Below are positions 8,326 through 15,064 of a stretch of DNA of 16,465 nt, piece by piece. Location of the stretch: the NCBI GenBank assembly GCA_964496575.1, contig CAZCAC010000170.1, positions 1 through 16,465 of the forward strand. Direction: 5' to 3'. Within the stretch, counting starts at the first letter, position 1, and each line of letters begins with the position of its first letter. A model generated the notes under the pieces. That model saw only the letters and a program-made list of their open reading frames with translations. It did no database searches and had not been told where the DNA came from. The DNA is from CAZCAC01 sp964496575 (GTDB lineage: Bacteria > Planctomycetota > UBA1135 > GCA-002686595). The position numbers and the translations under genes are program-made.

Positions 8326-8416
8326 GGGCAGCAAGCGGGAGGGGGGGATGCTCTTTCCCAGCTCAAACCTACCCCGGGATGGACCGGGGAGCGGCGACGA
8401 CTGCGCGATCTGCCTC

Positions 8417-8445
8417 TTGGCCCCCGGAGGCCGATGCACTACTCT
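8417..8445 (+). promoter_or_regulatory. candidate sigma-70 promoter of the gcv operon
   Basis: TTGGCC (8417-8422) and TACTCT (8440-8445) are separated by exactly 17 bases and would start transcription near 8452, just before the glycine aptamer. The -35 matches TTGACA at four positions and the -10 matches TATAAT at three, so this is a moderate candidate supported mainly by its position. Confidence 0.4.
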
Positions 8446-8461
8446 TTCCGCCGGAACACCG

Positions 8462-8558
8462 CAGGCCTGCGGGAGAGATCCGGGAGCGCCGCTCGCCGGA
8501 CGCCGAAGGGGCAAGCTCGAGCCGGAGCGAAACTCTCAGGCACCATGGACCCAGGTCT
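8462..8558 (+). ncRNA. glycine riboswitch, single aptamer
   Basis: The conserved glycine-aptamer segments appear in order: GGAGAG at 8472-8477, GCCGAAGGGGCAAG at 8502-8515, and CGAAACTCTCAGGCACCATGGAC ending at 8550 (the core is AACTCTCAGGCA). The GGAGAG and CTCTC pieces pair as in the family, and GCCTG (near 8465) with CAGG (8552-8555) can close P1. This is the gcvT RNA element that binds glycine and usually turns on glycine cleavage genes. It sits directly upstream of gcvT. Only one full aptamer is present, with no second set of conserved segments before gcvT. The hairpin at 8576-8591 may be the remnant ('ghost') partner stem known for single-aptamer forms with the ghost on the 3' side. Confidence 0.9.
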
Positions 8559-8599
8559 GATCCACTCCTGAACAACCGCCCCCTGGGGCGGCATCGGAC

Positions 8600-8647
8600 A
8601 GGGGCGTCGGAGCCCGATGCGGGCGCCGGGCGCCCCTCCTTTTCTTT
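8600..8647 (+). terminator. intrinsic terminator of the glycine riboswitch
   Basis: A 9-bp stem AGGGGCGTC / GGCGCCCCT (8600-8608 with 8629-8637, one G-T wobble) is topped by a 5-bp stem GCCCG-ATG-CGGGC (8612-8624) and followed by CCTTTTCTTT. It stands between the aptamer and the gcvT start at 8666, so it is the expression platform. Glycine binding is expected to prevent this hairpin and allow read-through. Confidence 0.85.
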
Positions 8648-8665
8648 AAGGCTCACCTCCTCGCG

Positions 8666-9763
8666 ATGAAGCAGACCCCCCTCCACGACGTCCACGTTGG
8701 CCTCGGGGCCAAGATGGTCGAGTTCGGCGGCTGGCACATGCCGGTCCAGTACCGCTCGATCCTCGAGGAGGCGCGCTGCGTCCGCCAGCGGGCCGGGCTC
8801 TTCGACCTCGGTCACATGGGCCGGGTCGCCGTGAGAGGGACCGACGCGGTTCGCTACCTCGATCGCCTCTGCACCAACCACATCGCGAAGATCCCGCTCG
8901 GCTCGATCCGCTACACCCTCTTCTGCAGGGAGGACGGCTTCCCGATCGACGACCTGCTCGTCTACAAGGGCGAGGACGAGGTCTACCTGGTGATCAACGC
9001 GGCGAACACGGACGTCGACCTCGCCTGGATGCGCGAGCACGCAGCGGGGTTCGAGGTGGAGATCGACGATCGCACCGCACGGGAGACGATGGTCGCGTTG
9101 CAGGGTCCCGCCGCGCTCGAGGTGCTCGGCACCGTCTGCGAGGACTTCGAGCTGTCGAAGCTCGGCTACTACAAGTTCGGCTTCGGCACCATCTGCGGCG
9201 TGCCGAACACGCGGGTCAGCCGCACGGGATACACCGGCGAGAACGGCTTCGAGATCTACTTCCCGAACGCGGTGGCGCCGAGCGTCTGGACCGGTCTGGT
9301 CGAGGCGGGCCGGGACGCGGGGGTGGAGCCGATCGGCCTCGCCGCCCGCGACACGCTGCGCCTCGAGGCCGGCATGCCGCTCTACGGACACGAGATCGAC
9401 GCGACCAGGAGTCCCCTCGAGGCGGAGCTCTCCTTCGCCATCTCCTTCGCCGACGAGAAGGGGGACTGGATCGGCCGGGACGCGCTGCTCTCCGCGCGCG
9501 CGAAGCTCACGCGTAAGCTGGTCGGCGTGAAGACCTCCGGCAAGCGCGTACCGCGCCAGGGCTACGCGCTCTTCGATGGCGACCGCGAGGTCGGCGAGAT
9601 CTGCTCGGGCGCCGTCTCCCCCACCCTGGACACGAACATCGGGACGGCCTACGTACCGCCCGAGCTCGGCGCCGCCGGCACCGAGCTCTCGATGGACATC
9701 CGCGGCAAGCGGCAGGCCGTCACCGTCTGCGACCTTCCCTTCTACTCGCGAACGCGCAAGTAA
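8666..9763 (+). CDS. gcvT: glycine cleavage system T protein (aminomethyltransferase)
   Basis: GcvT moves the methylene group from aminomethyl-lipoyl GcvH to tetrahydrofolate, releasing ammonia and 5,10-methylene-THF. It is 365 residues, the usual family length. Visible signatures are TPLHDVHVGLGAKMVEFGGW at the N-terminus, GLFDLGHMGR (44-53), the catalytic aspartate region DGFPIDDLLVY (90-100), RTGYTGENGFEIYFP (186-200) and RDTLRLEAGMPLYGHEI (228-244), followed by the C-terminal barrel. The ATG at 8666 gives the family N-terminus. There is no Shine-Dalgarno near it: the bases before it read CACCTCCT, which equals the anti-Shine-Dalgarno sequence. It is the first gene of the gcvT-gcvH-gcvPA-gcvPB operon and lies behind the glycine riboswitch. 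Confidence 0.96.
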   Translation: MKQTPLHDVHVGLGAKMVEFGGWHMPVQYRSILEEARCVRQRAGLFDLGHMGRVAVRGTDAVRYLDRLCTNHIAKIPLGSIRYTLFCREDGFPIDDLLVYKGEDEVYLVINAANTDVDLAWMREHAAGFEVEIDDRTARETMVALQGPAALEVLGTVCEDFELSKLGYYKFGFGTICGVPNTRVSRTGYTGENGFEIYFPNAVAPSVWTGLVEAGRDAGVEPIGLAARDTLRLEAGMPLYGHEIDATRSPLEAELSFAISFADEKGDWIGRDALLSARAKLTRKLVGVKTSGKRVPRQGYALFDGDREVGEICSGAVSPTLDTNIGTAYVPPELGAAGTELSMDIRGKRQAVTVCDLPFYSRTRK

Positions 9764-9772
9764 CCCTTCCAC

Positions 9773-9789
9773 GACCGGCGCCCCCGGTC
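9773..9789 (+). other. hairpin between gcvT and gcvH
   Basis: A perfect 6-bp stem GACCGG / CCGGTC with loop CGCCC lies nine bases after the gcvT stop. It has no T tract, so it is more likely an mRNA processing or stability element than a terminator. Confidence 0.4.
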
Positions 9790-9803
9790 CTCCGAGAACC
9801 CAC

Positions 9804-9825
9804 AAGGAGGAGTGCTCCCGCACTC
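9804..9825 (+). promoter_or_regulatory. gcvH ribosome binding site with intervening hairpin
   Basis: AAGGAGG (9804-9810) is the strongest Shine-Dalgarno sequence in the window, but it ends 24 bases before the gcvH ATG at 9835. The gap contains a perfect 6-bp hairpin GAGTGC-TCCC-GCACTC (9810-9825). If it folds, AAGGAG is left nine unpaired bases from the ATG, a normal distance. An in-frame TAG at 9826-9828 rules out an earlier start. Confidence 0.55.
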
Positions 9826-9834
9826 TAGAATCCC

Positions 9835-10230
9835 ATGCGCCCCGACGACCGCAGGTACCAGGAATCACACGAATGGGTCAAGATCACCGGTGACAACGCG
9901 CTGGTGGGCATCACCGACTTCGCCGTCGAAGAGCTCTCGAGCGGCAACGAGGGCGACCTCGTCTACTGCGACCTACCCGAGGTCGGCCGCACACTCGAGG
10001 CGGGCGAGACCTTCGGCGAGATCGAGTCGGTCAAGGCCGTCGCCGACCTCAACACGCCGCTCCCCGGCGAAGTGGTCGAGGTCAACTCGGCGATCGAGGA
10101 CCACCTGGAGATCCTCGCCGAGGATCCCTGGGAGCGGGGATGGCTGATCAAGATCAAGGTCTCCTCGAAGGACGTCGGGCATCTCCTCGACGCCGCCGGC
10201 TACGAGGAGACCCTGGCCAAGCAGAGCTGA
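9835..10230 (+). CDS. gcvH: glycine cleavage system H protein
   Basis: GcvH is the lipoyl-carrier protein that shuttles the aminomethyl group between the P, T and L proteins. It is 131 residues, the usual length. The N-terminal Y-x-x-S-H-E-W motif (8-14), GITDFAVEEL (25-34), DLPEVG (46-51) and GEIESVKAV (61-69) are all present, with Lys67 the lipoylated residue. Relative to typical GcvH, about four residues (SGNE region, near 36-40) seem to be inserted in the loop before DLVYCDLPEVG. The start is fixed by an in-frame stop nine bases upstream. The downstream LipM-like gene probably acylates Lys67. Confidence 0.96.
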   Translation: MRPDDRRYQESHEWVKITGDNALVGITDFAVEELSSGNEGDLVYCDLPEVGRTLEAGETFGEIESVKAVADLNTPLPGEVVEVNSAIEDHLEILAEDPWERGWLIKIKVSSKDVGHLLDAAGYEETLAKQS

Positions 10231-10265
10231 CCGCGCGTCCCTTCACTCACCATCCTGCCGCAACG

Positions 10266-11624
10266 ATGCCGTACATCCAGAACACCGACCGAGACCGCGA
10301 CGAGATGCTGGCCGCGATCGGCGTGCGCTCCCTCGATGAGCTGTTCGAGCAGATCCCGGAGAAGCTGCGCCTCTCCAGGGCGCTGCCGATGGACGCGGGG
10401 CTCTCCGAACCCGAGCTGTGGGCCGAGGTGCACGACCTCGCGTCCTGGAACTCGACCACCGAGAAGGGCTGCTTCCTCGGCGGTGGGATGTACCGCCACC
10501 ACGTTCCGGCGGCGGTCGACTCGTTGACCTCCCGTCACGAGTTCGTGACCGCCTACACCCCCTACCAGCCCGAAGCGAGTCAGGGGACGCTCACCGCGTT
10601 CTTCGAGTTCCAGACGATGGTCGCGGAGCTGCTCGGGATGGAGGTCGCCAACGCCTCGATGTACGAGGGCTGTTCGGCGGCGGTCGAAGCGGTGATCATG
10701 GCGAGCACCATCGCCCGCAAGCGCAACCGGGTGGTCGTCTCGCGCGGCGTCCACCCGCACACGCGGCGAGCGCTGGAGACCTACCTGCGCTGGACCGACC
10801 TCGAGATCGCCGAGGCGCCGCTGGCCGCCGACGGACGCACCGATCTCTCGGGCGCGCTCGACGAGAATGCCTGCGCCGTCCTGATCCAGAATCCCAACGC
10901 CCTGGGGGTGATCGAGGATCTCGACGCGACCGCTCGGGCCGCGAAGGCGGCGGGGGCCATCTCGATCTGCAGCGTCTACCCGGTCTCGCTGGGGATCCTC
11001 AAGAGCCCCGGCGAGGCGGACTTCGACATCGCCGTCGGCGACGGCCAGAGCCTGGGCGTGCCGACCTGCCTCGGCGGCCCGTCCTTCGGCCTCTTCGCCA
11101 CCCGGCAGAAGAACGTCCGCAAGATGCCCGGGCGCCTGGTCGGTCAGACGGTCGACGAGGCGGGGCGGCGCGGCTTCACGCTGACCTTCCAGACCCGCGA
11201 GCAGCACATCCGCCGCGAGAAGGCGACGAGCAACATCTGCACCAACAGCGCACTGATCGCGCTGCGCGGTGCGGTCTACCTCGCCGCTGTCGGGCCCGAG
11301 GGACTGGCCGAGGTCGCCGAGCACTGCCTCGCCAAGGCACAGTACGCGGCGCGCGAGCTGACCGCGCTCGACGGCTTCGAGCTGGCCTTTCCCGAGAGCG
11401 GCTTCTTCAACGAGTTCGTGCTGAAGGGCCCCGTGTCCGCCGCCGAGATCAACCGGGCGATCGACGCCTCGGGGATGATCGGGGGCTTCGAGATCGGTCG
11501 CTGGTACCCCGAGCTGGGGCCGAACGGCCTGATGCTCGCGTTCACCGAGACGACGACGAAGGACCAGATCGATCGTCTGGTCCGCACCGTCTCCTCCCTC
11601 GCCACTGCCGTCCCCAGCGCCTGA
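10266..11624 (+). CDS. gcvPA: glycine dehydrogenase (decarboxylating) subunit 1
   Basis: GcvPA is the N-terminal half of the split P protein, which with GcvPB decarboxylates glycine and loads the aminomethyl group on lipoyl-GcvH. It is 452 residues, close to the 448 of the Bacillus subtilis protein. Family motifs seen are FLGGGMYRHHVP (70-81), AYTPYQPEASQGTLTAFFEF (96-115), the VGDGQSLGVP segment (257-266), and QTREQHIRREKATSNICTN (309-327). The frame extends 42 codons upstream into gcvH, but the ATG at 10266 gives the conserved MPYIQNT opening. It starts 35 bases after gcvH without a clear ribosome site and is followed by gcvPB after nine bases. Confidence 0.96.
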   Translation: MPYIQNTDRDRDEMLAAIGVRSLDELFEQIPEKLRLSRALPMDAGLSEPELWAEVHDLASWNSTTEKGCFLGGGMYRHHVPAAVDSLTSRHEFVTAYTPYQPEASQGTLTAFFEFQTMVAELLGMEVANASMYEGCSAAVEAVIMASTIARKRNRVVVSRGVHPHTRRALETYLRWTDLEIAEAPLAADGRTDLSGALDENACAVLIQNPNALGVIEDLDATARAAKAAGAISICSVYPVSLGILKSPGEADFDIAVGDGQSLGVPTCLGGPSFGLFATRQKNVRKMPGRLVGQTVDEAGRRGFTLTFQTREQHIRREKATSNICTNSALIALRGAVYLAAVGPEGLAEVAEHCLAKAQYAARELTALDGFELAFPESGFFNEFVLKGPVSAAEINRAIDASGMIGGFEIGRWYPELGPNGLMLAFTETTTKDQIDRLVRTVSSLATAVPSA

Positions 11625-11633
11625 GGTCTCGAC

Positions 11634-13088
11634 ATGAACAAGGATCTCCTGCTGTTCGAGAAGAGCCGCCCCGGTCGTCGCGCCTCGCGCCTGGGCCCGC
11701 TCGACGTTCCCGCGCCGAAGCTCGACGCGCTGCCCGATGGTTCGCGACGCGGTCGCGCGCCGATGCTCCCCGAGATCGGTGAGCTGGACCTGATCCGGCA
11801 CTACGTGCTGCTCTCGAAGAAGAACACGTCGATCGCCGACAGCTTCTATCCGCTGGGTTCGTGCACGATGAAGTACAACCCGGTGATCGACGAGGCCATC
11901 GCGGGGATCGGCGGCTTCCGCGAGATCCACCCGCTACAGGACGCCGGCCGTCTCCAGGGTGCGCTGGCGCTGCTCAAGGGGCTCCAGGACTCGCTGGCGG
12001 CGATCACCGGCCTGCCGGCGGTCACCCTGCACCCCGCGGCCGGCGCGCAGGGCGAGCTGACCGCGCTCCTCGTCGCGCGCGCGCACTTCGCCAGGCAGAG
12101 CGCCACGGCGCGCACCAAGGTGTTGATCCCCGATTCCGCGCACGGCACCAACCCCGCCTCGGCGGCGTTTGCGGGCTTCGACGCGGTCGAGGTGAGGTCG
12201 GGAGCCGACGGGCTGGTCGACCTCGCCGACCTGAGAGCGAAGGTCGGCGACGACACGGCCGTGTTCATGATCACCAACCCCAGCACGCTGGGGCTGTTCG
12301 AGACGCAGATCGAGGAGATCTGCGAGCTGGTGCACGCGGCGGGCGGGCTCGTCTACATGGACGGCGCCAACCTCAACGCGATCATGGGCATCACGCGCCC
12401 CGCCGACTTCGGCGTGGACATGATGCACATCAACCTGCACAAGACCTTCTCGACTCCGCACGGCGGCGGGGGCCCGGGTGCGGGGCCGATCTGCGTCACC
12501 GAGGCGCTCGCCCCCTACCTGCCCACCCCTCGCGTGGTGGAGGACGGAAACGGCCTGCGCCTGGAAGAGGACTACCCGGACTCGATCGGCATGCTACGCG
12601 GCTGGGGGCACAACTTCGGCGTGCTGGTGCGCGCCCACGCGTACATCCGCCGCCTCGGCGCGGAGGGGATTCGCCGCGTCGCGGAGAACGCGGTGCTCAA
12701 CGCCAACTACCTGCGGGTGAAGCTGCGCGAGACGTATCACGTCCCGCACGACCGCGTCTGCATGCACGAGTTCGTGTGCAATACGAAGAACCAGAAGGAG
12801 ACCGGCATCCACACCATCGACATCGCGAAGCGCCTGATCGACCTGGGCTACCACCCGATGACGGTGTACTTCCCGCTGGTCGTCAGCGAGGCGATGATGA
12901 TCGAGCCGACCGAGACGGAGTCGAAGGAGACGCTCGACGCCTTCGTGGAGGACATGCTGATGATCGCCGGCGAGGCGGAGACCGAGCCGGAGAAGCTGCA
13001 CGCCGCCCCGGTCACCACGCCGGTCGGCCGCCTCGACGAGGGTCGGGCGGTGAAGCGGCCGATCCTGCGCTACCCCTCCCCGGATTGA
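11634..13088 (+). CDS. gcvPB: glycine dehydrogenase (decarboxylating) subunit 2
   Basis: GcvPB is the C-terminal half of the split P protein and carries pyridoxal phosphate. The PLP lysine is Lys270 in INLHKTFSTPHGGGGPGAGP (266-285). Other signatures are FYPLGSCTMKYNP (71-83), HPAAGAQGELTAL (133-145), DSAHGTNPASA (167-177) and the C-terminal MIEPTETESKETLDAF. It is 484 residues, as usual for the family. A GAGG (11624-11627) lies six bases before the ATG. The tetrameric P protein (two GcvPA, two GcvPB) works with the neighbouring GcvH. The acyltransferase gene follows after four bases, which implies one transcript. Confidence 0.96.
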   Translation: MNKDLLLFEKSRPGRRASRLGPLDVPAPKLDALPDGSRRGRAPMLPEIGELDLIRHYVLLSKKNTSIADSFYPLGSCTMKYNPVIDEAIAGIGGFREIHPLQDAGRLQGALALLKGLQDSLAAITGLPAVTLHPAAGAQGELTALLVARAHFARQSATARTKVLIPDSAHGTNPASAAFAGFDAVEVRSGADGLVDLADLRAKVGDDTAVFMITNPSTLGLFETQIEEICELVHAAGGLVYMDGANLNAIMGITRPADFGVDMMHINLHKTFSTPHGGGGPGAGPICVTEALAPYLPTPRVVEDGNGLRLEEDYPDSIGMLRGWGHNFGVLVRAHAYIRRLGAEGIRRVAENAVLNANYLRVKLRETYHVPHDRVCMHEFVCNTKNQKETGIHTIDIAKRLIDLGYHPMTVYFPLVVSEAMMIEPTETESKETLDAFVEDMLMIAGEAETEPEKLHAAPVTTPVGRLDEGRAVKRPILRYPSPD

Positions 13089-13092
13089 GGTC

Positions 13093-13821
13093 GTGGAACC
13101 CTGGCGGCTGATCATCACCTGGGGAGCCCCGCCGACCTTCAACATGGGGCTGGACGAGGCCCTCTTGCTCACGGCGGACGCGCCGCCGACGCTGCGCTTC
13201 TACTCGTGGAATCCGGACACGCTGTCGCTGGGCTACTTCCAGCGCTACGCGGATATCCCGGGGATCGAGCGCGCCGGCGCGGTGGTGCGGCGCATCACCG
13301 GCGGCGGCGCGATCCACCACGTGAACGAGCTGACCTTCTCGTTCACCACGGGTCTCGACGACCCGCTGTACGAGGGCCCGGTGACGGCGAGCTACGAACG
13401 CGTCCACCGGGCGATCGCGGTCGCGCTGAAGTCGCTGGGCGTCGACGCGGGTCTCCGCGGCGAGACGGAGCTCGCCTCGGAGGCGGAGGGCACGGGGATG
13501 TGCTTCCACAAGTCGGTCGCTCAGGATCTCGTGTGGGGCGGCCGCAAGGGCGTGGGCTCGGCGCAACGCCGCAAGAACGGTCGGGTGCTACACCACGGCT
13601 CGATCAAGCTGGGCAGCTCTCCGCTGGAGGGGGCGATTGCCTTCTTGAAGGAGGAGGTGAAGGACCTCGACCTGCGCGACCTCGCCGATCGGCTGCTCAC
13701 GGCCTTTCGTGAGGAGCTGGGGCTGGAGCTCGAGGTGGGTGTGCCGACCGTGCCGGAACGGGAGCTGGCGGCGGTGCTGGGGGAGCGCTACGTGTCGGAG
13801 GGCTTTCTGAAGAGGCGGTGA
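13093..13821 (+). CDS. lipM: lipoyl-pathway acyltransferase, LipM-like (LplA/LipB superfamily)
   Basis: A 242-residue biotin/lipoyl ligase-fold protein. Opening residues (WRLIITWGAPPTFNMGLDEAL, RFYSWNPDTLSLGYFQ) match what I recall of Bacillus subtilis LipM closely. The substrate-pocket motif is VRRITGGGAIHH (65-76) and the lysine motif is GRKGVGSAQRR with Lys152. Cys137 in GMCFHKS aligns with the LipM catalytic cysteine region (CFDAPS), and the C-terminal domain of E. coli-type LplA is absent. I therefore favour an octanoyl-ACP:GcvH octanoyltransferase over an ATP-dependent lipoate ligase, though LplA remains possible. Start is a GTG four bases after gcvPB. Its place in the gcv operon fits modification of GcvH. 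Confidence 0.75.
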   Translation: MEPWRLIITWGAPPTFNMGLDEALLLTADAPPTLRFYSWNPDTLSLGYFQRYADIPGIERAGAVVRRITGGGAIHHVNELTFSFTTGLDDPLYEGPVTASYERVHRAIAVALKSLGVDAGLRGETELASEAEGTGMCFHKSVAQDLVWGGRKGVGSAQRRKNGRVLHHGSIKLGSSPLEGAIAFLKEEVKDLDLRDLADRLLTAFREELGLELEVGVPTVPERELAAVLGERYVSEGFLKRR

Positions 13822-13835
13822 GGGGGAGAAGAGGA

Positions 13836-13979
13836 GGTAGTGGCGCTATTCGCGTGTAGGCGTCCTGACAGCTCCACTGTTCGGAAACCGGAGATCAACC
13901 TCTGTGTCCTCTGTGGTTGATCTCCGGTTTCCGAACCGTGGAGCTGTCAGGACGCTTGGGCGCGATTAGCGCCTCTACC
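13836..13979. repeat. 144-nt near-perfect inverted repeat between convergent genes
   Basis: Two 64-nt arms (13836-13899 and 13916-13979) are complementary at 57 of 64 positions, and three of the mismatches would be G-U pairs in RNA. The inner 39 bp have a single mismatch. The 16-nt loop is CTCTGTGTCCTCTGTG, itself two copies of CTCTGTG separated by TC. The repeat fills nearly all the space between the lipM stop (13821) and the pseudouridine synthase stop (13983). It could serve as a bidirectional terminator without T tracts, or be a MITE/REP-type dispersed element. It encodes no protein. Confidence 0.9.
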
Positions 13980-13982
13980 GTC

Positions 13983-14951
13983 TCACCTTCCTCCTCCCCT
14001 CAACCACTCCAACACCTCCCCGAAGTCCCCGGGCACTGGCGCCTCGAACGTCATCAATTCTCCGCTGCGCGGGTGCGCGAAGCGCAGCCGCTCTGCGTGC
14101 AGCATCTGGCGCTTCACCACCGGCGCGTTTCCTCCCAGCTGCACCGGCCTCCCGCCCTTCGAGCGGTACACGCGATCGCCGAGCACCGGCAGGCCGATCG
14201 ACGAGAGGTGCACGCGGATCTGGTGAGTCCGGCCCGTCTTCGGCTCGCACGCGAGGGAGGCCGCGGCGCCGAAGCGTTCGAGGACGGTGTAGAAGGTCCG
14301 CGCCGCCCTCCCCCCCTCGTCGAGTGACGTGAGGGTCATCCGGTCGGGGTGGCGCTTCGAGCGGCCGATCGGCTCCTCGATCCAGTCGGAGTCGAACCGG
14401 GGCTCGCCGAGCACCAGCGCGCGATAGCGCTTGCTGACCTCGCGCTCGCGAAACTGCCGCATCAGGCCCTCGAGACTCGCACGCGTGAGACCGAGCACCA
14501 TCACCCCGCTGGTGTCGCGGTCGAGGCGGTGCACGATCCCCGGGCGGTCGGCGCCCTGCAACGAGGGCAGGTCGCCGAAAGCGGAGCGCGCGAGATCCCC
14601 CAGCGAGACCTCCTCCGCGCCTTCCCCCCGATGGGAAAGCAGCCCCGCGGGCTTGTCGACCACGGCCAAGTCGTCGTCGCTCCAGAGCACCCGCAGACGG
14701 CGGCGTGACTCCTCCGGCGGGGGCGCGGCGGGGGCTCGCGGGAGGTCGACCTCGATCGAGGCGCCCTCCCCCACGACCATCCCCGGTTTCCGGGCCTCGC
14801 GCCCCTCCACGCGCACCCGCCCCCCCTTGATCAGGGCCTGCAGGCGGGAGCGCGACAGCGTGGGCAGCGCCTCGACCAGGGCGCGATCGAGGCGCTCTCC
14901 CGCCTGGTGGGCGGGGACGCACCAGCGGTGGGTCTCCTCGGAGGGGGGCAC
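13983..14951 (-). CDS. rluD: RluA/RluD-family pseudouridine synthase
   Basis: This enzyme isomerises specific uridines of 23S rRNA to pseudouridine. The 322-residue protein has an N-terminal S4 RNA-binding domain (about 16-70: RLDRALVEALPTLSRSRLQ, then GGRVRVEG) and the catalytic domain with HRLDRDTSG (141-149, catalytic Asp144), the GRTHQIRVHLSSIGLPVLGD segment (240-259) and RQMLHAERLRFAHP (281-294). The S4 domain and length fit RluD/RluC rather than the shorter RluA, but the rRNA target cannot be told from sequence. The start is a GTG without a clear ribosome site. It is convergent with the gcv operon and divergent from the REC-HD-GYP gene. Confidence 0.9.
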   Translation of the reverse strand: MPPSEETHRWCVPAHQAGERLDRALVEALPTLSRSRLQALIKGGRVRVEGREARKPGMVVGEGASIEVDLPRAPAAPPPEESRRRLRVLWSDDDLAVVDKPAGLLSHRGEGAEEVSLGDLARSAFGDLPSLQGADRPGIVHRLDRDTSGVMVLGLTRASLEGLMRQFREREVSKRYRALVLGEPRFDSDWIEEPIGRSKRHPDRMTLTSLDEGGRAARTFYTVLERFGAAASLACEPKTGRTHQIRVHLSSIGLPVLGDRVYRSKGGRPVQLGGNAPVVKRQMLHAERLRFAHPRSGELMTFEAPVPGDFGEVLEWLRGGGR

Positions 14952-15064
14952 GGAGAAGAGAATAGCCGCTCCGGAGCTCCACCGCCCACCCTCCTCGCCC
15001 TTCCCCTGAAACGAAGTGATTGGTACAAGGGTCGAGCGACCGTGCCGACCCCCACCCCTCTCCC

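Noticed and set aside
8326..8514. Extension of the propeller-like gene to 8514
   Set aside because: The added 63 residues are low-complexity R/P/G, precede a perfect signal peptide and overlap the riboswitch on the other strand.
8560..8600. A second glycine aptamer making a tandem riboswitch
   Set aside because: The conserved GCCGAAGGGGCAAG and AACTCTCAGGCA segments occur once only. The space before the terminator holds a small hairpin.
8369..9868. 499-codon minus-strand frame across the riboswitch and gcvT
   Set aside because: It is antisense to gcvT, with repetitive V, E, H, R and D composition and no recognisable domain.
10200..11930. 576-codon minus-strand frame opposite gcvPA and gcvPB
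   Set aside because: It is a shadow of strongly conserved coding sequence on the plus strand with no family signature of its own.
13836..13979. Inverted repeat as CRISPR array or as the ends of an insertion sequence
   Set aside because: There is only one palindromic unit with a 16-nt loop, with no spacers, no series of direct repeats and no transposase between the arms.
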